This document shows, in pieces, positions 46,841 to 55,712 of a DNA stretch of 64,000 nucleotides. The first letter of the stretch is position 1, and each line of letters begins with the position of its first letter. This DNA comes from Castellaniella sp. S9 (GTDB lineage Bacteria > Pseudomonadota > Gammaproteobacteria > Burkholderiales > Burkholderiaceae_B). The stretch covers positions 186,001 through 250,000 of the forward strand of contig NZ_JAPFGD010000001.1 of NCBI RefSeq assembly GCF_027257175.1, read 5' to 3'. The notes beneath the pieces are model-generated. The model saw nothing but the letters and a program-made list of their open reading frames with translations. It searched no databases and was not told the DNA's origin. Both the position numbers and the translations under genes were made by a program.

Positions 46841-48714
46841 GCGACCACCACTTCGCGGAACATCCCCGCGTCCATGTGCAACATCAGATGGCAATGCCAT
46901 GCCCAGCGCCCAAGGGCATCCGCCGTCACCAAAAAGCTGATCCGCTGAGCCGGCTGCACCGGAATCGTGTGCCGCCTGGCCTGGAACTGTCCGTCCGGCG
47001 TCTCCAGTTCACTCCACATACCGTGCAAGTGCATGGGGTGCGTCATCATGGTGTCGTTGTGCAATATGACTCTGACCCGTTCGCCATAGCTGAAATGAAT
47101 CGGCGTCGATTTTCCGTACTCCACCCCGTCGAATGACCAGGCGTAGCGCTCCATATTTCCAGTCAGGTGCAGCTCAATTTCACGCTCTGCGCCGCGCGAA
47201 TCCATTGGCCCGCCCACGGTATGCAGATCGGACAATGTCAATACGCGTCGGCCACTACTGCGCAGGCCGATGCCTGGGTCGTCCAAGTTGGTGCGCGGCA
47301 TGTCTACCCGCATATCGATGCTCGGCCCGTATTCCGTTCTGGCATGGCGCACCTGGGCGCTGGCGCCGGCCGCCGGCATGGTGCCGTGCTTCATGCCGGC
47401 CATGCCTGCATGATTCATTCCCTGCATGCCCTGCATCCCGCCATGGGTCATCGCAGCCATATTGCCGTGGTTCATTGCGGCCATGCCGCCGTGGTTCATG
47501 CCACCCATCGAAGGCTGGCCAGCCGCACCATGGCTCATGCCCGCCATGCCGCCAGCTCCCATGGCACCCATCATGTCCGCCATGGTCAGCCATTCAACGG
47601 GGTCAAGGCCTGGTACGGGTGCTTCCAGGCCTGCGCGGGCGGCCAACGTCCCGCGGGCGTAGCCTGTACGGTCCATGGCTTGCGCAAAAACCGTGTAGGC
47701 ATCATCTTTCGGTTGCACCAGCACATCGTAGGTTTCCCCCGGACCGAACCGGAACTCATCGACAGTAACCGGCTCGACATTGACGCCATCGGCTTGGACC
47801 ACAGTCAATTGAAGACCGGGAATACGCACATCGTAGAAGGTGTTGGCGGCTCCATTGATGAAACGCAACCGCACACGCTCTCCTGGCTGAAACAGACCCG
47901 TCCAGTTGCCCGCAGGCGTCGTGCCGTTCATTAGATAGGTCAACACATTGGCAGACAGGTCGGCCAAATCCGTTGGGCTCATGCGCATCTCATTCCACAT
48001 CTTGCGCTTGTCGATGGCGGCCTTTAGGCCCATCTGCGAGGCGTCTCGGAAGAAATCCACGGCGGTGGGCTGGCTGTAGTTGTAGTAGTCGCCTTGCATC
48101 TTGAGCTTGGCCAACACCCGCATGGGATCCTCGTCGGTCCAGTCAGATAGCTGAACCACGTACTCACGATCGGTCCGTATGGGTTCTCCGTCCACAGGAT
48201 CGATAATGATCGCCCCATAGACTCCGGTGGCCTCCTGCATGCCCGAGTGGGAGTGGTACCAGTAGGTGCCACTTTGTTGCACTTTGAACCGATACGTGAA
48301 GGTTTCGCCCGGCGGGATTCCCGCAAAGCTGATCCCTGGCACGCCGTCCATCTGATACGGCAGGATAATGCCGTGCCAATGGATGGAGGTGGCTTCCTTC
48401 AGACGATTTTTCACCCGGATAGTGACCGTATCGCCTTCGCGCCAACGCAAGGTGGGCGCAGGTAGCGAACCATTCACGGTCGTGGCGATTCTTGGATTAC
48501 CGGTAAAGTTGACGGGCGACTCGCCAATTTCTAAATTAAATTCGGTGCCGACCAGTATCTGGGCGGAACCTGTACTAGTGCGAGTTGACTGCGCACCAAC
48601 GGCACGGGCATAAGGCGACAGGCCAAGCAGTACACCGCCCGCTGCCAACCCTTGAACAAAGCGGCGGCGAGGCATGAACGGTACGGGAACAGCTAGCGTA
48701 GGCAGACGTTTCAC
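46837..48714 (-). CDS. copA: CopA-type multicopper oxidase
   Basis: About 625 residues, exported by Tat (MPRRRFVQGLAAGG). Copper ligands lie in HWHG, WYHSHSG, HPMHLHG and HCHLMLHMDAGM. Between the second and third cupredoxin domains is a Met/His-rich segment of about 80 residues built from GGMNHGGM-like units. It oxidises or sequesters periplasmic Cu(I). I chose the GTG at 48714, which has AGGA upstream; other starts are 48783 and 48675. A perfect CopR-type palindrome lies about 115 bases upstream. The symbol follows the Pseudomonas cop nomenclature and is distinct from the ATPase. Confidence 0.93.
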   Translation of the reverse strand: MKRLPTLAVPVPFMPRRRFVQGLAAGGVLLGLSPYARAVGAQSTRTSTGSAQILVGTEFNLEIGESPVNFTGNPRIATTVNGSLPAPTLRWREGDTVTIRVKNRLKEATSIHWHGIILPYQMDGVPGISFAGIPPGETFTYRFKVQQSGTYWYHSHSGMQEATGVYGAIIIDPVDGEPIRTDREYVVQLSDWTDEDPMRVLAKLKMQGDYYNYSQPTAVDFFRDASQMGLKAAIDKRKMWNEMRMSPTDLADLSANVLTYLMNGTTPAGNWTGLFQPGERVRLRFINGAANTFYDVRIPGLQLTVVQADGVNVEPVTVDEFRFGPGETYDVLVQPKDDAYTVFAQAMDRTGYARGTLAARAGLEAPVPGLDPVEWLTMADMMGAMGAGGMAGMSHGAAGQPSMGGMNHGGMAAMNHGNMAAMTHGGMQGMQGMNHAGMAGMKHGTMPAAGASAQVRHARTEYGPSIDMRVDMPRTNLDDPGIGLRSSGRRVLTLSDLHTVGGPMDSRGAEREIELHLTGNMERYAWSFDGVEYGKSTPIHFSYGERVRVILHNDTMMTHPMHLHGMWSELETPDGQFQARRHTIPVQPAQRISFLVTADALGRWAWHCHLMLHMDAGMFREVVVA

Positions 48715-48828
48715 GCGTGAGAATCCTGTGGATTGATTTTTTGTTGAAATTTGCCTGTCGAAGATTAAAACGACAGACACCATTACTTAACTTTAAGCAA
48801 GTACGGCTGTCAGGCTAATGACAGGCTG

Positions 48829-48844
48829 ATTACTTTTTTGTAAT
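48829..48844. promoter_or_regulatory. CopR box in front of copAB
   Basis: ATTACTTTTTTGTAAT, a perfect dyad that extends to TGATTAC-N6-GTAATCA (48827-48846). It fits the cop-box pattern ATTAC-N6-GTAAT. Confidence 0.75.
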
Positions 48845-48929
48845 CAATGGATCAGCCCTATCCCAAGTCAAAGAAGAACGAGCCAAAACCTCACTTTCAT
48901 TCCTACCTTCATACCGCACAAACATAGCT

Positions 48930-49511
48930 TCATCTTTGGACATACGAGGCCAGTTGTTGCTTTTCTTGGATGGGATCTACTGGCCGATTATTGACGCGCA
49001 GTTCATAATGCAAATGAGGACCACTGGATACTCCGGTTGAACCAACATACCCAATGATTTGTCCTTTTTCTATCCTGACCCCTTTTCTTAGACCATTCTT
49101 AAAACGACTTTGATGCGCATAGACCGTGGAATAACCATAGTTATGCTCGACGAAGATCACTTTTCCATATCCGCTTTGCGTTCCAATAAAGGAGATCTTC
49201 CCCCGAGCAGTTGCACGGATAGGCGTACCTTTAGGGGCTGGAAAATCAAGACCTTGATGGCCAGCCCACTCGCCCGATAAGGGATGAAGTCGGTAGCCAA
49301 AACCTGAATTGATACGCAGGTGTTCGATAAGTGGCGTATCAAGAAACATCTTTTGCAAGCTCTCAAGTCGAGGAGTTTGGTTATGAGAGTGTTTACCCAA
49401 TATGTAAACAGGGCCTTCAGCGATGGATGTCTGCCTAACTTCCGATGCCATAACGGCATTCGTCACAAGGTAACCAAAAATGAGAAGCAAGCTTTTTAGT
49501 TTAGGATGCAT
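48930..49511 (-). CDS. M23 (LytM) family peptidase
   Basis: 193 residues. Signal sequence, then a LytM peptidase domain with zinc ligands in HQGLDFPAPKG and HLHYELR, plus the GYGKVIFVEHNYGYSTVYAH segment. It cleaves or binds peptidoglycan cross-links in the periplasm. It is AT-richer than its neighbours and seems a recent addition. It follows dsbD on the same strand after 132 bases. Why a wall peptidase sits in a copper cluster is unclear. Confidence 0.88.
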   Translation of the reverse strand: MHPKLKSLLLIFGYLVTNAVMASEVRQTSIAEGPVYILGKHSHNQTPRLESLQKMFLDTPLIEHLRINSGFGYRLHPLSGEWAGHQGLDFPAPKGTPIRATARGKISFIGTQSGYGKVIFVEHNYGYSTVYAHQSRFKNGLRKGVRIEKGQIIGYVGSTGVSSGPHLHYELRVNNRPVDPIQEKQQLASYVQR

Positions 49512-49643
49512 GTCATATAGAAAATAACTGAATTGCAAGAGTGTGACTCACCTTTTGTAGCTCGGAGCAGGCGTGAATCATGCCGGGGTTGTCAAATGAC
49601 GGTTCCATTGCTTATCACTTTTCCGCCATCGAAAGAACAGAAA

Positions 49644-51614
49644 TCAAAGTGGAATCGCCGCCCTCAAAGAATTTAGAAATTTTCTTGAGGATTGGAACCC
49701 AACAACTTGAAAGTTGATTTCTTTTCCTTGTCGATCGAAAAAGATAATTCCGGGCGGGCCGAACAGCCCAAAACGCTTAAGCAATGCCTGGTCGTCCGCA
49801 TTGTTCGCAGTCACGTCCGCCTTAAGCAAAACGACATCCTTGAGACGATTTCTCACCTGAATATCCGTAAACGTGAAGCGCTCCATTTCTTTGCACGATA
49901 TGCACCAGTCAGCCCAGAAGTCGAGCATGACATAACGCCCCGAAGCTGCCTTTACCTGCGAATCCAGATCAGCCAGACTCGTGATTTTCTTAAACTGGAG
50001 CTCGGGCGAACTATTCGTCTGTGCGACTGCAACGCTACCCGTCCGTAAGCCTGCTAACGGCTGCAATACATCGCTGCCCCCTGATAACACCCCGACGAGC
50101 AGGGCGAGGCCAGAAACTAAAGCAATGAATCCTACCCCTTTGCCAAATCTCGCAAATCCGGGCGAATCATCAGGCAGCGGCTCCAACGTCTTCAGGTACA
50201 TCGCGCTTATGATGAGCAAAGCGGCCCATAAGCTCATATGGACAACGGAAGGTATGACTGGCGAAATCATGTAGATGGCAACAGCAAGCATCGTGACGCC
50301 AAAAAAGTGCTGCACGGATTTCATCCACCGACCAGCCTTAGGTAAAAGCGCACCCGCTGTCGTGCCAAAGATCAGAAGCGGAACCCCCATTCCTATAGCT
50401 AGCGAGAACAGCGCAACGCCGCCCAACACGACATCCCCGGTCTGCCCAATGTAAAGCAGCGCACCGGCTAACGGCGCCGCAACGCAAGGCCCGACGATGA
50501 TGGCGGACAATACGCCCATCACAAATACACTTAGAATTTTTCCACCTGCAGATTGGTTTGCTGCGCTTGTCAGACGACTTTGAATGGAAGTTGGTATCTG
50601 GAGCTGATAAAAGCCGAACATTGACAGGGCGAGCAGCACGAAGATGGCGGCGAAGGCTCCCAACACCCATGGATTTTGCAGATAGGCCGCGAGCATCGTG
50701 CCTGCCAGCCCCGCAGCCACACCTGCAATCGCATAGGTGACGGCCATCGACAGCACGTAGACCGAGGAAAGACCGAAGGCACGGCGGCGGCTCATGGAAC
50801 GCCCTTGTCCAATAATCATTCCCGACAGGATCGGTATCATGGGCAGCATGCAGGGAGTAAACGCTAATACCAGCCCAAAGCCAAAGAATGCAGCAATGAG
50901 AGCCCACGCATTATCTTGGGCGAACAGTTCTCCTACAAGGCTTGTCTCCGATACAGGAGCCTTGATGGCACTCTGCTGAATGCTGTTGCTCGTCCCACTT
51001 TGCGCTGACGCAACAACAATGGGGCTATCTGGAGCGGCAGGGAGTTGGCTGTTGTCCACGAGCGCCACAGACAGTGTTTTCTCTATCGGGGGGTAGCAAA
51101 CGCCAGTCGGATCGTTACAGCCCTGATAAGAAGCTCGTAGATCCAGCGTGTTGACTGCCGACCCACTGCTTCTATTCAACGTAATTGGAATCTGGACGGA
51201 TCCGTAATAGACCTCGACCTGCCCGAAAGTGGGGTCGTCCTTGACCTGCCCGGGAAGTAGCGCAACGCCCTTGATCGAGACGTCCGGCGACGAGTCTCGC
51301 AGATCGAAGATAATTCGATCCCTATAAAGATAGTAGCCCTCGGCTGCTACCAACGTGACGACCAGCGTATTGGGACTGCTTGCGCTTGCGAACGATTTGA
51401 ACGCTTCGTCCGGCGGCAACAACTCCTGGTCGGAATCCTCGCCACCAAACCAGCCTCGTAGCGAATCGAAGACGCTTCTGGCTGAAGGGGTAGGCGCCGA
51501 TGCCACGATACTCGTGGAACCCGCCGACATTTCAAAGGACTGTGCGGCACCAACGCCAGGCAACCATGCCAGTGCCAGCACTAGCATGGCTAATAAAGAA
51601 CGGATCGATGTCAC
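49644..51614 (-). CDS. dsbD: DsbD, thiol:disulfide interchange protein
   Basis: 656 residues. Signal peptide, N-terminal DsbD-alpha domain with the Cys pair (CNDPTGVCYPP), eight membrane helices (AFTPCMLPMIPILSG; VGPCVAAPLAGAL), and a C-terminal thioredoxin-like domain with WCISCKEM. It carries electrons from cytoplasmic thioredoxin to periplasmic substrates. In copper clusters such proteins may keep copper-sensitive thiols reduced. It lies 12 bases behind the DUF2933 gene and is probably in its operon. Confidence 0.92.
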   Translation of the reverse strand: MTSIRSLLAMLVLALAWLPGVGAAQSFEMSAGSTSIVASAPTPSARSVFDSLRGWFGGEDSDQELLPPDEAFKSFASASSPNTLVVTLVAAEGYYLYRDRIIFDLRDSSPDVSIKGVALLPGQVKDDPTFGQVEVYYGSVQIPITLNRSSGSAVNTLDLRASYQGCNDPTGVCYPPIEKTLSVALVDNSQLPAAPDSPIVVASAQSGTSNSIQQSAIKAPVSETSLVGELFAQDNAWALIAAFFGFGLVLAFTPCMLPMIPILSGMIIGQGRSMSRRRAFGLSSVYVLSMAVTYAIAGVAAGLAGTMLAAYLQNPWVLGAFAAIFVLLALSMFGFYQLQIPTSIQSRLTSAANQSAGGKILSVFVMGVLSAIIVGPCVAAPLAGALLYIGQTGDVVLGGVALFSLAIGMGVPLLIFGTTAGALLPKAGRWMKSVQHFFGVTMLAVAIYMISPVIPSVVHMSLWAALLIISAMYLKTLEPLPDDSPGFARFGKGVGFIALVSGLALLVGVLSGGSDVLQPLAGLRTGSVAVAQTNSSPELQFKKITSLADLDSQVKAASGRYVMLDFWADWCISCKEMERFTFTDIQVRNRLKDVVLLKADVTANNADDQALLKRFGLFGPPGIIFFDRQGKEINFQVVGFQSSRKFLNSLRAAIPL

Positions 51615-51626
51615 TTCAACTACTCA

Positions 51627-51878
51627 TCATCCGGAATGTTTGGTCGATTCAGGAACCGGTGCCGGCGCGGGTTCGTTTTTCTTTCCGCTATGCTCGGAAT
51701 GGCATGATTGCATTCCCTTCATCATGAAGAGCATCATCAACGGACAGATCAGGAAGAATAAAAAGGGGCTTACGGCAGCAATCCACTCACGCGCAGTCGG
51801 TAACGCCGCGTAAGCCAACGCAACCAGCACAGCCAACCCTAGGCCACCTTTCAACATAGTCTTCATATCGCATTTCAT
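51627..51878 (-). CDS. DUF2933 small membrane protein
   Basis: 83 residues with two membrane helices (KGGLGLAVLVALAYAALP; SPFLFFLICPLMMLFMM) and a Cys/His/Met tail (GMQSCHSEHSGKK). It matches the DUF2933 family frequently found in metal-resistance islands; the function is unknown. It is the first gene before dsbD. A near-perfect CopR box (51981-51996) lies about 100 bases upstream. Confidence 0.8.
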   Translation of the reverse strand: MKCDMKTMLKGGLGLAVLVALAYAALPTAREWIAAVSPFLFFLICPLMMLFMMKGMQSCHSEHSGKKNEPAPAPVPESTKHSG

Positions 51879-52318
51879 TTCTCGAAACTCCTGTTGCCTG
51901 AATGCTCGCCAGAGCTAATTTACATATCCAACGATGACACCACTATAGCGATCCATACCTGTCAGGCGGATTGCTTCGACATTACATCTTTGTCATCTTC
52001 ATATTGCACTCCTGAGCTTCTTGAAATTCCATTGAAACTCCAGGCAATGCAGCACCTTGCATACATTGCAGGGGCATGTATTACAAATATGTAATCTCAG
52101 GGTAATAGTTACGTCAGAAGCGAAACCATATAGTTTCGACTATCGGCCCTGTTGTGAAGAACTCCGACCCGTCGGTCGAAGTTTCTTCGCTACGATGCAA
52201 GGGCATCGCCGGTGTCGCATTGATATTGCTTCGCTTGATCTCGTCCGAAAGGTAAGACTTTCGCTCTGGTACTTGGTCAGCAAGCAGGTTCTCTTTTCCT
52301 GTCTATGTTGGAGGCATC
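51879..52318. promoter_or_regulatory. Divergent control region of DUF2933-dsbD and the beta-propeller gene
   Basis: About 440 bases without a convincing gene. It holds two CopR-type palindromes: ATTACATCTTTGTCAT (51981-51996, one mismatch, nearer to dsbD) and ATTACAAATATGTAAT (52080-52095, perfect, nearer to the plus-strand gene). The second box leaves a leader of about 220 bases before the propeller gene, for which I see no further structure. Confidence 0.7.
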
Positions 52319-53353
52319 ATGCTCAAACTTCGTCCCATTCTTCTGGCTGTCACCCTCGCTTTTTCCGCCAGCATGGTCCACGCTTCATCCCTTCCTAACG
52401 GAGTCGTGTATAGCGCTAATGAAGGAGACGGATCCATTAGCAAAATCACGCTAAGCACAGGTGATGTAAAAACGACTCAGATTAGCGTCATACCCCACAA
52501 TGTGCAGATTGCTCCTGACGGAAAAACATTGCTCGCTGTCGGCACAGCAAAAACGGAAGGAGGTGGGCATGGTAATGGGCATGGTGTCAGCATCGACAGC
52601 CATGGGGATGCCGGCCTGCTGATCCTGGATGTAGATCAACTTGATAAAACGCTGAAAACGCTGCCTTCAGGCGACCATCCTGCTCATGTCGTCACCAGCC
52701 CGGATGGCCGCTACGCCTATATCACGAATGCGGATGCAAACCAATTGTCCGTCGTGGACACCCAAGCAGGGAAACTTACCGCTGAAATTGCCACCGGCGC
52801 TTATCCTCACGGCCTGCGGTTAAGCCCGGATGGACGCGAACTTTACGTCGCGAATGTCAGCGATAACTCTGTGTCCGTCATTGATCCTAAAACCCTCAAG
52901 GAAACAGCCAGAATTGCTGTTGGACGAGCGCCCGTGCAAGTGGCATTCACAAAGGACGGCAAGCAGGTGTATGTCTCATTGCGAGATGAGAACAGCGTCG
53001 CAGTCATCGATATTGCTACAAGAAAAGCCATCAACCAGATAAATGTCGGCCGTGGCCCAATCCAGCTGTATGCCGGCGCCGGCGATACGATGTTTGTGGC
53101 CAACCAGGGAAGCGACACTAAGCCGGATAATACGATATCGGTCATCGACACCCAAAACCAAAGCGTGATCGGGACGGTGGTGACGGGCAAAGGCGCCCAT
53201 GGGGTAGTCGCGAGCGGAGACGGAAAATATGTCTTCGTCACCAACACCCTTGACAATAGCGTGAGCGCGATCGATGTCGGCACCAAAAAAGTGGTTGCCA
53301 CCTACCAGGTCGGACCCAATCCCAACGGGATCACATATCGTAGCCTCCCTTAA
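52319..53353 (+). CDS. YncE-like periplasmic beta-propeller protein
   Basis: 344 residues. Signal peptide (LRPILLAVTLAFSASMVHAS) followed by about seven YVTN-type propeller repeats (DGRYAYITNADANQLSVVD; DGRELYVANVSDNSVSVID; DGKYVFVTNTLDNSVSAID). A Gly/His insert, TEGGGHGNGHGVS, lies between early blades and could bind metal. The function is unknown. A perfect CopR-type box in its upstream region suggests copper control. Confidence 0.85.
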   Translation: MLKLRPILLAVTLAFSASMVHASSLPNGVVYSANEGDGSISKITLSTGDVKTTQISVIPHNVQIAPDGKTLLAVGTAKTEGGGHGNGHGVSIDSHGDAGLLILDVDQLDKTLKTLPSGDHPAHVVTSPDGRYAYITNADANQLSVVDTQAGKLTAEIATGAYPHGLRLSPDGRELYVANVSDNSVSVIDPKTLKETARIAVGRAPVQVAFTKDGKQVYVSLRDENSVAVIDIATRKAINQINVGRGPIQLYAGAGDTMFVANQGSDTKPDNTISVIDTQNQSVIGTVVTGKGAHGVVASGDGKYVFVTNTLDNSVSAIDVGTKKVVATYQVGPNPNGITYRSLP

Positions 53354-53480
53354 CCGGGGGAGGGTATGCGAGCAAGCTTATCGCGCAGCCAATGCGGATT
53401 GCAAACCGACCTCCGTTCTACAAAAAGGCAAATATTGCGATTGCGAAATGGTGGATCCATTTCATCAGAACGGCATGGGC

Positions 53481-53496
53481 ATTACATAAATGTAAT
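53481..53496. promoter_or_regulatory. CopR box in front of copRS
   Basis: ATTACATAAATGTAAT, part of the perfect dyad GCATTACA-TAAA-TGTAATGC (53479-53498), about 75 bases before copR. It suggests autoregulation. Confidence 0.78.
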
Positions 53497-53571
53497 GCTT
53501 ATGTCATGTCCACGACAGTACGGTAGGATTACAGTCATCCACGTAATGTTGATGAAGGGAGGTGTCCAGCC

Positions 53572-54255
53572 ATGAAGCTGCTCGTGGTCGAAGACGAGGT
53601 CAAAACAGGAGACTATGTCCGTCAAGGCTTGACAGAAGCCGGATTTATTGTGGATCTGGCCCGTACCGGCCTTGATGGACACCACTTGGCGCTTACGGGT
53701 GCGTACGATCTGATCATTCTGGATGTCATGTTGCCAGATGTGGACGGCTGGCGAATCGTACAGGCGCTTCGGGATGCGAAGTCCTCTACGCCCGTGCTCT
53801 TTCTGACGGCGAAAGACAGCGTGGAAGATCGCGTAAAAGGGCTGGAGCTTGGCGCTGATGACTACTTGGTCAAGCCATTCGCTTTTTCGGAACTGCTGGC
53901 GCGCGTACGTACCTTGCTGCGTCGCGGCACCGCTTCCGCTTTTCAAGACAAGCTGCAGGTCGCTGATCTCGTCCTTGATATCCCACGCCGTCGTGCCGAG
54001 CGCCAGGAGAGACGCATCACCCTTACCAACAAAGAGTTCGCACTGCTGGAGCTTATGGTTCGTCGTCAGGGTGAGGTATTGCCTCGGTCGCTCATTGCGT
54101 CCCAGGTATGGGATATGAATTTTGACAGCGATACGAATGTCATTGATGTCGCAATAAGACGCCTGCGCGCAAAAATCGACGACGACTTCGAGCCCAAGCT
54201 TATCCATACGGTACGCGGCATGGGCTACATGCTGGATGTCACTCTCCCGGGCTGA
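53572..54255 (+). CDS. copR: CopR-type OmpR-family response regulator
   Basis: 227 residues. Receiver domain with [11 protein letters not shown], the phospho-acceptor Asp in [15 protein letters not shown], and [13 protein letters not shown]. The C-terminal winged helix has [20 protein letters not shown] and [14 protein letters not shown]. It follows the heavy-metal response regulator pattern (CopR/CusR/CzcR). It overlaps no gene but lies 3 bases before copS. It probably binds the ATTAC-N6-GTAAT palindromes of this island. Confidence 0.93.
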   Translation: MKLLVVEDEVKTGDYVRQGLTEAGFIVDLARTGLDGHHLALTGAYDLIILDVMLPDVDGWRIVQALRDAKSSTPVLFLTAKDSVEDRVKGLELGADDYLVKPFAFSELLARVRTLLRRGTASAFQDKLQVADLVLDIPRRRAERQERRITLTNKEFALLELMVRRQGEVLPRSLIASQVWDMNFDSDTNVIDVAIRRLRAKIDDDFEPKLIHTVRGMGYMLDVTLPG

Positions 54256-54258
54256 CAG

Positions 54259-55665
54259 ATGGCTCGACGCCCCGCTTCCTTGGCAGTACGGCTCACCGTC
54301 TCAATAGGGGCTGTGATTACATTCGTGCTCCTCACCTTCGGCTGGATGATTGAGCGGTCCATTAATGAGCATTTCATCCAGCAGGATGTCGATGAACTCA
54401 ATGCCGTTGTTCAAGTTCTACAGCATACCTTAGCCACACTACCTCAAAATGCCACGCCTGAAGACCTGAAAGAACGGTTTGCTACCGCAGTATCCGGGCA
54501 CCACAACGCGCAATATTACATTTCCTCTGGAACCGGTGTGCAGATTTATGCCTCACCTGGGTCAGATCTAGGTCGTTTCGCGAAAATTTCCCGACCCGTC
54601 CAGAAGATTTCCATCGAAACTGTCGGGACATGGCAAGATCATGGGGAAACATTCCGAGGAGCCGTTCTACATACCACGTCAGACAGCACTGCTGGAGAGA
54701 AAATATTCACTATCGCAGTTGCAACGGGCATCAACTTCCATTTGCACTATCTGGAGAGCTTTCGCACCTATCTTCGCCTCATAACGACCGTTGCCTGCCT
54801 GATTGCAATTCTGGCCACTTGGCTGGCTGTCCATCAAGGACATGCCCCCATTCGGCGAATCAGCCGAGAAATACGAAACATCAAATCCGATCAATTGCAT
54901 ATCCGGCTGGAACCTCACACAGTGCCGGCAGAACTAGTGGAACTGTCCATTTCATTCAATGAGATGATCGAACGACTGGAGGATGTATTTCAGCGTTTAT
55001 CTGGCTTTTCTGCGGACATTGCGCATGAATTACGGACGCCGATCACAAATCTGAAGACACAGACTGAAGTCGCTCTTTCTCAGTCACGCAGCATCGAGCA
55101 ATATCGCGAGGTTCTGTACTCCAACCTCGAAGAGTACGAACGTATGGCAAAAATGGTTGGCGACATGCTATTTTTAGCGCAAGCAGACAACAATTTGCTC
55201 AAGCCCGAACTCGTCAAGATTGACTTGGAGGCCGAAATGCGCAATCTCTTCGATTACTTTGGCGCATGGGCTGAAGAGCGTGAGGTGGACCTGAAACTCT
55301 CCGGCGAACAGATATACGTGCAAGGGGATAGGCTGATGATTCGCCGAGCGCTGAGCAACGTGTTATCCAATGCTATTCGCTATACACCGGCAGGACACAC
55401 CATCAACGTGATCCTGGAGTCGAGCGAGAAAGTCGCGACGATACGCGTCAAGAATCCGGGCCCCGTCATTCCTGCGGAACACCTTGACCGAATTTTCGAA
55501 AGGTTTTACCGGATGGATGCTTCACGTCAACGCAGCATAGAAGGAGCGGGTCTGGGGCTGGCGATAGCCAAATCTATTGTGGAGGCCCATGGCGGCAAGA
55601 TCCAGGCAAGCTCCACCTCTGAAGCCACGGAATTCAAAATCAGTCTGCCAGCGGTCGGCTGTTGA
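54259..55665 (+). CDS. copS: CopS-type heavy-metal sensor histidine kinase
   Basis: 468 residues. Two membrane helices (about 13-36 and 170-192) flank a periplasmic sensor domain. HAMP follows, then HisKA with the phospho-His in SADIAHELRTPITNLK, and a HATPase domain with NVLSNAIRYTP and GAGLGLAIAKSIVEAHGG. It matches the CusS/CopS/IrlB heavy-metal kinase family. It forms one operon with copR and should sense periplasmic copper. Confidence 0.93.
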   Translation: MARRPASLAVRLTVSIGAVITFVLLTFGWMIERSINEHFIQQDVDELNAVVQVLQHTLATLPQNATPEDLKERFATAVSGHHNAQYYISSGTGVQIYASPGSDLGRFAKISRPVQKISIETVGTWQDHGETFRGAVLHTTSDSTAGEKIFTIAVATGINFHLHYLESFRTYLRLITTVACLIAILATWLAVHQGHAPIRRISREIRNIKSDQLHIRLEPHTVPAELVELSISFNEMIERLEDVFQRLSGFSADIAHELRTPITNLKTQTEVALSQSRSIEQYREVLYSNLEEYERMAKMVGDMLFLAQADNNLLKPELVKIDLEAEMRNLFDYFGAWAEEREVDLKLSGEQIYVQGDRLMIRRALSNVLSNAIRYTPAGHTINVILESSEKVATIRVKNPGPVIPAEHLDRIFERFYRMDASRQRSIEGAGLGLAIAKSIVEAHGGKIQASSTSEATEFKISLPAVGC

Positions 55666-55712
55666 GCATCAATGCCTACCTATCACGATGAATCACGGCA
55701 GGCGCAGCTGCA

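Noticed and set aside
46560-47540. A CRISPR-like array suggested by repeated CATG-rich units
   Set aside because: The units are codon repeats for Met/His/Gly in copA and copB, without equal spacers or conserved direct repeats.
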